Positions 8,493-16,634 of a DNA stretch of 32,420 bases are shown one piece after another. A model generated the notes under the pieces. The model searched no databases. It was not told where the DNA came from and saw only the letters and a list, made by a program, of their open reading frames with translations. The stretch spans positions 1 to 32,420 of the IMG/VR virus record IMGVR_UViG_3300017990_000045. One strand, given 5' to 3'. The stretch's first letter is position 1, and each line of letters opens with the position of its first letter. This stretch comes from a virus. The position numbers and the translations under genes are program-made.

Positions 8493-9348
8493 TAGCTATC
8501 GCCTCCACAGTTGTCTCCCAAGGCCCACCGTCTAAATCACCTACAAAATCTACCTTGCGAGGTCTGAATAGACCGGTTGCTGTTTTGCTAATTACAGATA
8601 AGGTACGACCTGGTCTTATTTTAGGGTTCAAAAGGCTCTTAAAAATGTAGCCTCCATTAGCCATCTTGGTCGGCACTCCAATAAGTCCAGTGTTTTCAGT
8701 TAGTAGAACGACTGGTTCTGCTGTTGGGAGTTGTTTGTCAACAATGTGAAGTTCATCGTCTTGGATAGACCATTGAACTCCGAGCTTCTTTAGAATGGTA
8801 GTGAGGGCATCTTTGGAAGACCCGCTTAAACTCAAACCGCCTAAAAAAACATCAGCCCCAGACGTTTGAAGCTGTGCAATGTTAAGACCCATGCTTGAAG
8901 CTAAGTCTGTGATAACCTGTATAGCGGTCGTTCCTTTCGTGTATGACTTGTTGATCTTAGCCTCATTGAGAGCTACCAGACCAGTCGAACACTCCAATGT
9001 TGTGGCTATGTCAGGGCCACGCCTTTCGTTCTTAATGCCGTTTAGTCGTATGTCTCCAACGTAGATAATCTCGGCCAAGTCACCTCCAAGAATCGATGCT
9101 GTCTCAATCGGGTTGACACCGAAACCGCTATACCCTGCCTTGACTACGATCTGTGAGTTCGGCTCCTCTAACAGACTTCTATTTTGTGCTGCCAAATTAA
9201 ACAGTGTGATCTTTCCGGTGTTAGGATTTGCCTCTGAAGTTTTGGTCACGTTGAAACTGAACCTGAGACCCTTAAATTCACGAGCCTGAGCTTCCCCACG
9301 CTTGAGGACACTCACACTACCTATTCTCCCAAAAAGTTCGTTAGCCAA
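8485..9348 (-). CDS. Baseplate hub protein (gp27/D-like)
   Basis: The frame can open at an ATG at 9429, which would overlap the previous gene by 89 bases. The TTG at 9348 has AGGGAG about ten bases upstream, overlaps the previous stop by only 8 bases and begins at NELFGRIGSVSVL, where hub homologues usually begin. I chose it, giving 287 residues. The N-terminal block FSFNVTKTSEANPNTGKITL is characteristic of phage hub proteins, and IQVITDLASSMGLNI resembles the middle domain of D/gp27-like hubs. The protein connects the tail tube to the spike encoded next. Confidence 0.75.
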   Translation of the reverse strand: MANELFGRIGSVSVLKRGEAQAREFKGLRFSFNVTKTSEANPNTGKITLFNLAAQNRSLLEEPNSQIVVKAGYSGFGVNPIETASILGGDLAEIIYVGDIRLNGIKNERRGPDIATTLECSTGLVALNEAKINKSYTKGTTAIQVITDLASSMGLNIAQLQTSGADVFLGGLSLSGSSKDALTTILKKLGVQWSIQDDELHIVDKQLPTAEPVVLLTENTGLIGVPTKMANGGYIFKSLLNPKIRPGRTLSVISKTATGLFRPRKVDFVGDLDGGPWETTVEAIAIG

Positions 9349-9670
9349 CTGTTGTGGACTCCCTATAAAGCAATTTGAAATCAGACCCAAAGCCATCCCT
9401 TGTCGGATTTCTTTCTTCGCCTGTTTCATCCAGAATCATAAAACTTCCCAGTGGTAATCTTTCGTCTTGGTATCTGTCGAGAAGAGGTAAACCGTAAAGC
9501 AGTGGAACTCCAACTACAATCGGCTCATCGTCTACATTGTTAACATCCATTACCCAACGTTCTGCCCGTGTGTTGTAGTGAAAATGAAGAGTGTAGACGG
9601 TGCCTTCCAGTGTAATTTGAAACTGATAGGCTGGTATGTCTGTCCTAATCGGAATCTCAAGGTAAGCCAT
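9341..9670 (-). CDS. Baseplate plug-like protein (Pam3 gp18-type)
   Basis: This gene encodes 109 residues. It begins with the block IPIRTDIPAYQFQITLEG, then YTLHFHYNTRAERWVMDV and GVPLLYGLPLLDRY, a beta-rich pattern shared by small baseplate proteins of the cyanophage Pam3 plug type. The position between the Dit-like and hub genes supports a baseplate hub or plug role. Its start overlaps the stop of the upstream gene. I am fairly sure of the family and less sure of the exact structural role. Confidence 0.75.
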   Translation of the reverse strand: MAYLEIPIRTDIPAYQFQITLEGTVYTLHFHYNTRAERWVMDVNNVDDEPIVVGVPLLYGLPLLDRYQDERLPLGSFMILDETGEERNPTRDGFGSDFKLLYRESTTVG

Positions 9671-10359
9671 TAAGCAGCCCCCCCAAACAAGTTGTAAAGA
9701 ATAGACCCGCTTGAGCTTGTATCTTCACTGGCAGCACTCGCCGACTGTTTGCCAAGATTTGTCTCTCCGGCTGCGCTTGCACCAATGTCCTTCATGCTCG
9801 CTTCGTTAAGTGAAATTAACTGCGAGGTCACGAAGTTTACCTTTTCGATTACTGCCGTAAACTGGATTGCTTTTCCGATAGCGGAAGATCGTTCAGCGAC
9901 TACCGAAGTAAGAATCATGTCTTTATAGTTCTTTAGACCTGTAACCAGATCAAATTTTATTCTTTTTTGTTGTAGCTGAACCATGATCTCAAAGCTGTTG
10001 ACAGTACGGCCTCCATTGACAGCACCAAGCAAGGCGCCTCCGAGTATGCCAGAAGCTAGCGCACCACCTGCCGATGAAGAAACCAAACTCGCCGCTGCAC
10101 CTATGGCAGAACCAGACAATGAAGTGAACAAGTCAAGTGGTGTTTCTGAGATCACGCCTTTTATTACAACACCTTCAGGCGAAGTAACCATGTGGTCGTT
10201 TACTTCTGCGCCATCTTCCAATTCTCTCTTTGTTAGTTGCGCTCCGGCTGAATGAGTGGAACTAAGGGTAGCGTCTATAGTCAAAACGGCTAAACCAGAA
10301 TCAGGTGATTTGATCTCCGTCCTTGTATTACCGCCAAAAATTAATGCTGCAAGACCCAT
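9670..10359 (-). CDS. Dit-like baseplate/distal tail protein
   Basis: The product is 229 residues long. It has an N-terminal beta domain (ELEDGAEVNDHMVTSPEGVVIKGVISETP) and a matching second half (SFEIMVQLQQKRIKFDLVTGLKNYKDMILTSV). This pattern occurs in Dit-like N-terminal domain proteins placed straight after the tape measure in myoviruses. Between them lies a Gly/Ala-rich helical insert near 80 to 115 that may be membrane-active or structural. A GGAGAGA ribosome binding site precedes the ATG. It probably forms the ring joining the tube to the hub. Confidence 0.65.
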   Translation of the reverse strand: MGLAALIFGGNTRTEIKSPDSGLAVLTIDATLSSTHSAGAQLTKRELEDGAEVNDHMVTSPEGVVIKGVISETPLDLFTSLSGSAIGAAASLVSSSAGGALASGILGGALLGAVNGGRTVNSFEIMVQLQQKRIKFDLVTGLKNYKDMILTSVVAERSSAIGKAIQFTAVIEKVNFVTSQLISLNEASMKDIGASAAGETNLGKQSASAASEDTSSSGSILYNLFGGAA

Positions 10360-10361
10360 TC

Positions 10362-11996
10362 TTATCTCTCCACGTTAGTTCCTGTGGCTGCTTGTGTTTC
10401 TCTTGCCATCTCTTGAAGGGCATCTTTTATGCCTTGCTCTACCATCCTACGGCCTTCGTCTGGAGTAGTTCCCTCTGGAACCTCGACAGAAACAGTGACG
10501 TTGTTATTGTTGGTTACATTGTTGTTAGTCTGTCCTCCGGCTGCGCCACCTTGGATTAATCTTAGATCAGGTCGTGGTGCTGTTGCTTGAGGTGTGGCAA
10601 CGCCTGCGTCTTTGAGATTGCCAGCGATGTTTTTCTTTTGTTCTTCATTTTCATCTTCGTCGTCTCCAAAGCCAAAAAAGCCTGCCACACTTTTCGCAAA
10701 CTTAGTTTGAAGACCTTCCATGTGCTCATTCAAAGCACCAATAGTGTCGAAGTCAAATAGGTTTGCAACCCATTTCTGAATTTCTTCCTTAATCTCTTCA
10801 AGAGAAATAAGCATCCCTTTTAAGACTTCATCGAAATTTAAAGGCCCTATCCAGTCAAGCATTTCTGACGTTAGAGAATCACGACCTTGAAAAAATGCAA
10901 CTAAGTCTTCTATGATTAGCAGAACCGCAGCAACCGCAGCACCAACGGCGATAGGCATTAACAACATTTTTGCCTGAGCTATTAGTGCTGTATTTCCCAG
11001 CAAGTTGAAAGCTGCGACTAATCCGTGGGTTATAGCCATAGCCATGTTACCGATAGCAGATAAAAACTTAACTGCGGTAAAAGCTGCGAGGGCTATAGTG
11101 ACGATCTTCAAGACACGCTCTAAACCGCCTAAACTGGTCACAAGTCCTGAGAAAACTTTAAATGCAATCTTCACAAAACCGAGGAGCACTTTGAAGCCTT
11201 TAATCATGGCTCGGAGATTTTTCGTTATGGTAAATTTTAGCCATTGCTTATTGAGCAGTACCCACTCTTTAAAACGCTTCATATAGTCAATGACCACTGG
11301 CATTAGCTCAATGCCGATCTCGTTCTTAATACCATTGACCACGCTCTTGGCTCTGTGGAGTGAGTCTATAAAAACTTCAGACTGCCTAGCAGCGTCAGCA
11401 CTAAGTACAATACCCAGTTCTCTCGCTTCCATACGTTGTCTGCGTAAGGCAACGCTGCCTTGGTTCAGAACATTGACCATAGCCAGACCGCTACCGCCAA
11501 AAATCTTGCTTGCAAGTTCAGCTTTTTCTGTCTCGTCAGTCATCGCAGCGAAAGCATCGGCAAGACCGAGCATCATCTCATCCGCACTCCCCATACTCGT
11601 AAGCAGGTCACGACCTGTGAGTTGGTTCAAGCGAATAAGAGGCTCGATTAACTTGCCACCGCCTTTTCGTGCTTCGGCTATGCCAAGGGTCAATGCTTCA
11701 AGGGCAGAGTTCATCTCTTGCGTAGATGATCCGGCCAAAGCCGCTACGTGAGAATACTCCTGCAAAGCCTCGACGTTTATGCCTATACGGGCTGAAGTCT
11801 TCGCCGCTTCATCACCTAATTGCGCTACGGAGTTAGTAAGGCCAAACACGGCTCCGATCTGAGCTATTGCTTGAGCTCCTACCAAAGTTATGACTGCCTT
11901 GGTGTCGGCAAGAGACTTGTTCATGCGCTCTATAGGTTTGTTGTCAACCTCAAAGCCCCATTTAGTTAAAAGCTCTCTTACCTTTATTGCAGCCAT
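10362..11996 (-). CDS. Tail tape measure protein
   Basis: The product has 544 residues, is largely helical, and has hydrophobic segments near 295 to 320 and 340 to 370 (MLLMPIAVGAAVAAVLLIIEDLVAFFQG). The N terminus (KVRELLTKWGFEVDNKPIERMNKSLADTKA) and the pattern AAKTSARIGINVEALQEYSHVA are typical tape measure features. The C-terminal region is Asn-rich and disordered. It follows the chaperone pair directly. At roughly 1.5 angstroms per helical residue it would imply a tail near 80 nm, shorter than T4. That figure is an estimate from the family rule, not a measurement. Confidence 0.9.
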   Translation of the reverse strand: MAAIKVRELLTKWGFEVDNKPIERMNKSLADTKAVITLVGAQAIAQIGAVFGLTNSVAQLGDEAAKTSARIGINVEALQEYSHVAALAGSSTQEMNSALEALTLGIAEARKGGGKLIEPLIRLNQLTGRDLLTSMGSADEMMLGLADAFAAMTDETEKAELASKIFGGSGLAMVNVLNQGSVALRRQRMEARELGIVLSADAARQSEVFIDSLHRAKSVVNGIKNEIGIELMPVVIDYMKRFKEWVLLNKQWLKFTITKNLRAMIKGFKVLLGFVKIAFKVFSGLVTSLGGLERVLKIVTIALAAFTAVKFLSAIGNMAMAITHGLVAAFNLLGNTALIAQAKMLLMPIAVGAAVAAVLLIIEDLVAFFQGRDSLTSEMLDWIGPLNFDEVLKGMLISLEEIKEEIQKWVANLFDFDTIGALNEHMEGLQTKFAKSVAGFFGFGDDEDENEEQKKNIAGNLKDAGVATPQATAPRPDLRLIQGGAAGGQTNNNVTNNNNVTVSVEVPEGTTPDEGRRMVEQGIKDALQEMARETQAATGTNVER

Positions 11997-12218
11997 TTAC
12001 TTCCACCTGTTCTTTTCTCTGATATTCTTGGATTGAACCTCTTGCAGGTCATCCATTATGTCTAATGCTTCGTTTGCATCAAGAAGATCACATAAAGTCC
12101 AGTGCGTTTCGATCTCTTCAAGCGTAGCTATCTGTCTTACGATCGGCCTCCAAATGAGCCAATCTAGTTTTGACCCTTCTAGGATCAGGCGTTCTTCATC
12201 GCTAATTGGCTTTTTATC
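11997..12218 (-). CDS. Frameshifted C-terminal extension of the tail assembly chaperone
   Basis: This stretch is open in the -1 frame relative to the chaperone gene and has no obvious start of its own. It encodes about 74 residues (KDKKPISDEERLILEG near its start, ending EKNRWK) and stops directly before the tape measure ATG. The peptide is helical and charged, like known GT-type extensions. In most tailed phages a programmed -1 slip joins such a segment to the chaperone to produce a small amount of a longer form. The segment would otherwise be a 185-base non-coding gap, which this genome shows nowhere else. Confidence 0.75.
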   Translation of the reverse strand, partial: DKKPISDEERLILEGSKLDWLIWRPIVRQIATLEEIETHWTLCDLLDANEALDIMDDLQEVQSKNIREKNRWK

Positions 12219-12628
12219 TTTCCGATGAAGCCGCCGCTTACGCCTAAAAAATCACCGTAGTTCACCTCCAAAGCAGCTTTAACTACTTTAAAAAGATGAG
12301 CCAACTCCCCGTGGAAGTCTTTCTCCATCGAAACAGGTGCTAAGTTGCCTTTGTCATTCTTTCGTTCTGTATGGTTTAACAGAATTTCAATCTGATCTAT
12401 GACTTTATCATCGTCTATGGAGGTCAGAGCCTCCTTGATAAACCGACCGACAACGCCTGCGTCAGCATCAAGGAAGCCCCCTTCCCCACCATCTTCTCCC
12501 AATGCAGTTCCTAGCGGCGACCCTATTGTGTCCATTATGAACTTCATAGTTTTGATCTGCTGCTTAGGCCCCATATACATGAAGGAATAACTTTTTCCGT
12601 CAATGACTCGGTTCTCTGGTCTTTTCAT
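12185..12628 (-). CDS. Tail assembly chaperone (G-like)
   Basis: This gene encodes 147 residues and lies between the tail tube and tape measure genes, where tail assembly chaperones always sit. The product starts MKRPENRVIDGKSYSFMYMGPKQ and is largely helical, with an acidic Gly-rich loop. Near its 3' end, runs of A allow a -1 slip into the extension that follows. The short form stops after QLAMKNA. The chaperone coats the tape measure during tube assembly and is not expected in the mature virion. Confidence 0.75.
   Translation of the reverse strand: MKRPENRVIDGKSYSFMYMGPKQQIKTMKFIMDTIGSPLGTALGEDGGEGGFLDADAGVVGRFIKEALTSIDDDKVIDQIEILLNHTERKNDKGNLAPVSMEKDFHGELAHLFKVVKAALEVNYGDFLGVSGGFIGKIKSQLAMKNA
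12210..12224 (-). promoter_or_regulatory. Candidate -1 ribosomal frameshift site
   Basis: On the minus strand the in-frame codons read GGA AAG ATA AAA AGC near the chaperone 3' end. Two slip sites are possible. CGGAAAG resembles the lambda-type GGGAAAG, with the A-site codon re-pairing as AAA. A AAA slips on the A5 run. Either moves the ribosome into the extension frame that stops at 11997. I cannot tell which is used, and no strong downstream pseudoknot was evident by eye. Confidence 0.6.
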
Positions 12629-12639
12629 TTACGGCTTCC

Positions 12640-13071
12640 TTATCCTTGCTGTTCGCTGCCACCGATAAACATATTTAGCTGTGCTGTCTCAAATAGCCAA
12701 GTTCGATCACCTGTCTCTTTTGCAAAAGCAGAATCACCTGGCTTTTTAATCCAACCACTCTCGGCTGCAAAAAGTGAACTTCCGAGGTTGTCTTTTATCA
12801 AGATTGGCACAACTCCGCCATTGCTAACTTCGTCTGAGTTCGCAAGTTCAGACAAGAAATCGTTGTCGCTACTACCTTGTTGCAGGACGATTTCAACTTG
12901 TCCACTTCGGTCATTGGTCTTACTTCGCACACCTTCGCCATCTGCGCCGATCTGCAAAGACCAAGAGTCACTATTGCGTCTTACAGTGACAAAAGTACCA
13001 TCGGCTAAACCCGTCAAAGGACGAGTACCAATGATAATAGAAACTTCTTTAGGATCGTATGTCTTAATCAT
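12640..13071 (-). CDS. Tail tube protein (DUF3277-like)
   Basis: The product has 143 residues and begins MIKTYDPKEVSIIIGTRPLTG, then has DGTFVTVRRNSDSWSLQIGADG and QVEIVLQQGSSDNDFLSEL. This is the pattern of the DUF3277-type tube proteins that follow DUF3383-type sheaths. The size is typical for one tube ring subunit. The order sheath, tube, chaperone and tape measure is canonical for contractile tails. A purine-rich ribosome binding site precedes the start, consistent with high expression. Confidence 0.85.
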   Translation of the reverse strand: MIKTYDPKEVSIIIGTRPLTGLADGTFVTVRRNSDSWSLQIGADGEGVRSKTNDRSGQVEIVLQQGSSDNDFLSELANSDEVSNGGVVPILIKDNLGSSLFAAESGWIKKPGDSAFAKETGDRTWLFETAQLNMFIGGSEQQG

Positions 13072-13085
13072 CTGGAATTTCCTCC

Positions 13086-14420
13086 TTAAACGCTAACCGT
13101 TCCTCGAATAATTGTTTTGTGAATTGCACCTGCCAGTACTCCTTCAAAAGTTACGTCAGGCAGAATACGGTTTGCTCTATCGTTAGTAGGAACATCAGAA
13201 ACGAGTGGAGCGAAAACTGAAGGCTCAGGATCGTTGCTAAGAATTGTTCTTGTAACGGCTTGATCTAGAATCTGCTTGATGCGGTTAACAATGATAGAAG
13301 CACCATTATTTGTGTATGGAATTTTGTCTTCTGAGATAAATGCTTGGAAGATGTTCTCAGTTATCCTTGCATCCATCCAGTCAACGCCTCTAATAATGTC
13401 GATGAACTCACCTTGAGCCATCTTGCCCTCTTCCATCATGTTCTGACCACCTACAGTTGTGTAGATGTTACAGTTTTTAGAAAGAGCGTTTGCAATTTCT
13501 GTATCTGTGAGGTTATCAACAGCTACGCCGCTTAGAGTCTTGAACTTCCAAGTGATAGAACCCGGCTGTTTTGGAAGCTGTCCACCAAGTGCAGCTCCTT
13601 CTGGGTACTTAGCTTGGTCTGCCGAGTATATTATAAAGGTTCTGTCGTAAGAATTTGCTTTGAGCTGTGACGCTATGTCAGTGTCAACGGCTGTCAGTAC
13701 GTCAGAATCATCCACGGCAACACCGTAAATTTTTCTTTGTGCTTGGATAAATGCAGCGAGAAGCAGAATATCAGCTGCTGTGCGCTCGTATGCTGCAAGG
13801 GCATACCAGTCATTGTTGGACTGTTGAGCTTCTTGGAGGCTTGCTACGTTGGTCAAAACTTCGTCTTCGTACTGCGTCACAGTGACCGAGCCAGTAGTCT
13901 GAGAAGCACCGCCTGCAACAACAATCTCAGAAACTACAACTGCCGTGTCTATATCGTCGCCAGTGATAGTTATTTGTCTCGAACCAGTTACCGAAGCAGA
14001 GGATACGTCAGCATTTGATTGAATCTGCGAATTTAACGCTGCAAGCGTTGTGGCTTGGTTGGTGTCAAAAGGAACCTGCGTAATAGAAACTCCATTAATT
14101 TTAAGATCAATAGTATTTCCAGTAACAAAGTCCTCTACAAAGTCCAAAGTCTGTATTCTAACTAAATCCTTGCCCTTCTTGGTGACATACAAGGTAGTAG
14201 GACGTACTGACTGTCCGAAATAAACAGTAGCAAATGCTAACGTGTCTGCTCCGGCAAGATCGTCCTCTGAAACAGCTTGTAGACTTGAGTATTGCTTGAT
14301 TCTTTCACTAAAAGCGGCATCGTTGCTTAGGAAGTTTCCTGCACCAAAGCCAGCCTGACTTACAGCAGCCGTTTCTCGACTGATCTGTAGATCAATGATT
14401 CTTTCTAAACCGTTAGACAT
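13086..14420 (-). CDS. Contractile tail sheath protein (DUF3383-like)
   Basis: The product is 444 residues long. The N-terminal part carries LQISRETAAVSQAGFGAGNFL and YSSLQAVSEDDL, and the middle NDWYALAAYERTAADILLLAAF. The C-terminal part has SITWKFKTLSGVAVDNLTDTE and GEFIDIIRGVDWMDARI. These match phage sheath proteins of the DUF3383 type. A beta insert near residues 95 to 180 (IDLKINGVSITQVPFD, SVTGSRQITITGDD) resembles the exposed Ig-like inserts common in this family. It demonstrates that the phage has a contractile tail. It is followed by the tube gene after 14 bases. Confidence 0.9.
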   Translation of the reverse strand: MSNGLERIIDLQISRETAAVSQAGFGAGNFLSNDAAFSERIKQYSSLQAVSEDDLAGADTLAFATVYFGQSVRPTTLYVTKKGKDLVRIQTLDFVEDFVTGNTIDLKINGVSITQVPFDTNQATTLAALNSQIQSNADVSSASVTGSRQITITGDDIDTAVVVSEIVVAGGASQTTGSVTVTQYEDEVLTNVASLQEAQQSNNDWYALAAYERTAADILLLAAFIQAQRKIYGVAVDDSDVLTAVDTDIASQLKANSYDRTFIIYSADQAKYPEGAALGGQLPKQPGSITWKFKTLSGVAVDNLTDTEIANALSKNCNIYTTVGGQNMMEEGKMAQGEFIDIIRGVDWMDARITENIFQAFISEDKIPYTNNGASIIVNRIKQILDQAVTRTILSNDPEPSVFAPLVSDVPTNDRANRILPDVTFEGVLAGAIHKTIIRGTVSV

Positions 14421-14431
14421 TGTAATCCCTC

Positions 14432-14986
14432 CTAAGGCTTGTCAATAGTCTTATTAATGGTGTCCACCACAGTACCGTCTTCTTTCACGACTGTAGCATC
14501 CTTAATATTAATAGTTGTAATCTCACCTTCATCATCTGTCTGAATTGAAGATACTCCGAAAGTAATATCTAACTGGTGTCGATCTTCAATGCCCGTCTCA
14601 ATAACTGTAGATATTTCAAGAACAGGATTGACTATCCAAACAGCCATGTTTCTCGTAGTGAAGTATTCCCTTACAGATATAAGCTCTAATGACGCTTGCA
14701 AGTTACTCATTATCTGATGGGATTGCTCCCCGTATGCTTTCAAGGATATGGTGACTGATCTATGACCAGAAACAACGTCACCACCCTCAGCAGGATCGTA
14801 CTTGTGAGTGTCGGAAGTGCCAAGGACGGAAGGCCCGCTTAATATCCTGAAAGAAACAGATGGTGGAGTTGGCCTGTCGATGTTTGGATCTTCTTTAAAT
14901 ATCTTTTGACTATCAACTACTGACCTTGAAGCGATCCAAGAGTAGATAGAATCTAAGATATAATCTATATCAGTTGCGTTTGACAT
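14432..14986 (-). CDS. Tail terminator / neck protein
   Basis: This gene encodes 184 residues. The pattern of an N-terminal helix (IDYILDSIYSWI), a central beta segment (SVTISLKAYGEQSHQIMSNLQASLELI) and TTRNMAVWIVNPVLEISTVIE fits the phage neck terminator fold that caps the tube and sheath. The C-terminal 40 residues (EITTINIKDATVVKEDG) resemble an added strand-rich tail. It overlaps the preceding gene by 17 bases and lies immediately before the sheath gene, as expected for the terminator. Confidence 0.7.
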   Translation of the reverse strand: MSNATDIDYILDSIYSWIASRSVVDSQKIFKEDPNIDRPTPPSVSFRILSGPSVLGTSDTHKYDPAEGGDVVSGHRSVTISLKAYGEQSHQIMSNLQASLELISVREYFTTRNMAVWIVNPVLEISTVIETGIEDRHQLDITFGVSSIQTDDEGEITTINIKDATVVKEDGTVVDTINKTIDKP

Positions 14987-15332
14987 CGACCAACCTTGCT
15001 ATGGCTTTTGTGAAAGTTCCCCAGTTGAGTAATACTTGCACTTCGTATTCTTCTTCACCTCGCTCGATTATGTCATCTCGTTTGAGATTGAACTTGGTGT
15101 AGACCTTTACGTGCGACTTCAACCTGTCACCTTCTGGTAGTTGCATTGTCTCTCGTCCAGACATGGGCTGAAAACTCGCTTGAGCTTCAAACTCTTCATA
15201 CCTGTTCGATGTTCTCCAACGGCCTTTGTAGTAGCGACCAGACTCCCTTCGCCTGATCGTAATTTTTTCACCGTCTTTGATTATCTCAAAGTCTTCTGTG
15301 ATGTTAGGATGTAGACCGCTAGAAGAAGTCAT
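14970..15332 (-). CDS. Head-tail joining protein (head closure/stopper candidate)
   Basis: The product has 120 residues and is beta-rich: ITIRRRESGRYYKGRWR, FEAQASFQPMSGRETMQLPEGDRLK and YEVQVLLNWGTFTKAIARLVDV. The phrase PMSGRETMQLPEGDR is a recurring feature of small phage head-closure proteins. It sits between the HK97 gp10-like protein and the tail terminator. It starts at a 4-base overlap with the previous gene. The family is inferred from sequence pattern and gene order. Confidence 0.6.
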   Translation of the reverse strand: MTSSSGLHPNITEDFEIIKDGEKITIRRRESGRYYKGRWRTSNRYEEFEAQASFQPMSGRETMQLPEGDRLKSHVKVYTKFNLKRDDIIERGEEEYEVQVLLNWGTFTKAIARLVDVKRN

Positions 15333-15823
15333 GCAACTTTCCCACCTTTCTTCCTTTTGACTGTAGACTCAAAAGTGATAGACCGCCAAAGTTGGCGACT
15401 ATCTACCAGTGGGTTATTAAAGCCTTTAGCTGCGATGGTTCTTGGTGCGTTTGGAGGATCGTTCGTTTCTAATATTTTCTTTCTAATCAACTCTTGAATA
15501 AGGAATCCGAGGGCATCTAATGCTTTTTTAGCATCCATGCGACCGGACTCTACTTTTGAGAATAGTTCGGCTGTTTTCTTTTCAAGTTTTCTTCTATTCT
15601 CGTCAATAGTTGATCTTAGAAATGACCGTTCTGGTGCTGTCACAGTTCCAAACTCGTTAAAAAAAGCAACCTCTGCAACGGTCAGTAATGGTTCATCTTC
15701 ACCTTCGTGCATACCTGCGCTCTCATGGACACCGATCTCAACAAAACTTCCATTGACTGTAGCAGCTTCATTTATAATTCTTGAAGCCCCAGTGTCTTTG
15801 TCAGTTGTGCTGTTGATAGCCAA
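15329..15823 (-). CDS. HK97 gp10-like neck / virion morphogenesis protein
   Basis: The product has 164 residues. The block VAFFNEFGTVTAPERSFLRST and the C-terminal NPLVDSRQLWRSITFE are hallmarks of the HK97 gp10-like family that completes the head-tail interface. A lysine-rich tail (VKRKKGGKVA) ends the protein. The start is a TTG with GAGG about nine bases upstream. A TAG stop two codons above it excludes a longer frame. The gene follows the connector gene by 19 bases. Confidence 0.75.
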   Translation of the reverse strand: MAINSTTDKDTGASRIINEAATVNGSFVEIGVHESAGMHEGEDEPLLTVAEVAFFNEFGTVTAPERSFLRSTIDENRRKLEKKTAELFSKVESGRMDAKKALDALGFLIQELIRKKILETNDPPNAPRTIAAKGFNNPLVDSRQLWRSITFESTVKRKKGGKVA

Positions 15824-15842
15824 AATCTAAATCCTCTATCCT

Positions 15843-16283
15843 CTAAGGTTCACAAGGATCGTACTCGGTGTTAGAGCCTGATCTCGGGTTGTTATGCAGT
15901 TCTTTGTTGAAAGCGTTATCTACTCGATCTTCATCCAAAACATTTGTCTCTTTGTCGGCCTTAGATATGCCACCAGCATAAGGACAGACTGATCTTTCAG
16001 CATTTCTTCTGCGTAATGCTTTAGCAAGTTTTTCAAAAGCATCAGCACGTTGGCTGTAGCTCTTGCTAACATCACCTACGCTTTCATCTGACAGGCGAGA
16101 ATACCGAGCTTGCAAAGCGGTAGCACAAGCCACCGCCGCAAGCAAAGCATTACCTTCAGATGATATAGCGTATAAAATCTCGCTATCGCCCAGTTGAGGC
16201 GAATTTACGTCAGTGTCACCTATTAAAAAGCGAACTTCGTCCTTGGTGCTTTTTGTCGGGTCTCCTGAGTAGGTAAATTCCAT
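15843..16283 (-). CDS. Head-tail connector (adaptor) protein
   Basis: This gene encodes 146 residues. The N-terminal half shows the adaptor pattern KDEVRFLIGDTDVNSPQLGDSEILYAI, followed by helices (ALLAAVACATALQARYSRLS and QRADAFEKLAKALRRR). This matches gp6/gp15-type phage connectors that bind beneath the portal. The C-terminal 45 residues are polar and probably disordered. It follows the zinc-finger gene, ahead of the neck proteins, as expected. Confidence 0.75.
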   Translation of the reverse strand: MEFTYSGDPTKSTKDEVRFLIGDTDVNSPQLGDSEILYAISSEGNALLAAVACATALQARYSRLSDESVGDVSKSYSQRADAFEKLAKALRRRNAERSVCPYAGGISKADKETNVLDEDRVDNAFNKELHNNPRSGSNTEYDPCEP

Positions 16284-16284
16284 G

Positions 16285-16611
16285 TCAATGATACCTCATG
16301 TGGACTTTTAGTGCTCTTGAAGTTTTGAAAACCTTGTTGCATATATCGCAGACAAACTCTTCAGGATCATCTTGCTCATCAACTTCGGCTTCTACTTCGG
16401 TTTCTGGCTCTTTTTCTTTCTTGGGTTTACTGCTACTCTTTTTAACTCCGGCAGGAATCAGGTCTGTGATCCACTCAATGTTTTTTAGAGAAGAAAACGT
16501 AGGCCATCTTTCAACACCTTCGACGATATCCCCACGACTGTAGTCGCAGGGATCGCCGTTTTTGTCTATTCCTTTGAAATTTCTGGTAGCATACCACACT
16601 GTTTTACTCAC
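16285..16611 (-). CDS. Head-region protein ending in a classical C2H2 zinc finger
   Basis: The product has 108 residues from a GTG start with an AAGGAGAG ribosome binding site. Residues 1 to 52 form a compact domain (WYATRNFKGIDKNGDPCDYS and DLIPAG). Residues 57 to 84 are a charged linker rich in Lys and Glu. The last 23 residues form a C2H2 finger: C88-x2-C91-x12-H104-x3-H108, with the family's Phe at 95 and Leu at 101. This spacing is the classical eukaryotic form, not the Ros type usual in bacteria. It lies between the capsid and connector genes, so a virion or DNA-contact role is possible. The function is unknown. Confidence 0.75.
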   Translation of the reverse strand: MSKTVWYATRNFKGIDKNGDPCDYSRGDIVEGVERWPTFSSLKNIEWITDLIPAGVKKSSSKPKKEKEPETEVEAEVDEQDDPEEFVCDICNKVFKTSRALKVHMRYH

Positions 16612-16634
16612 TCTCGGCTCTCCTTAACAGTGGT

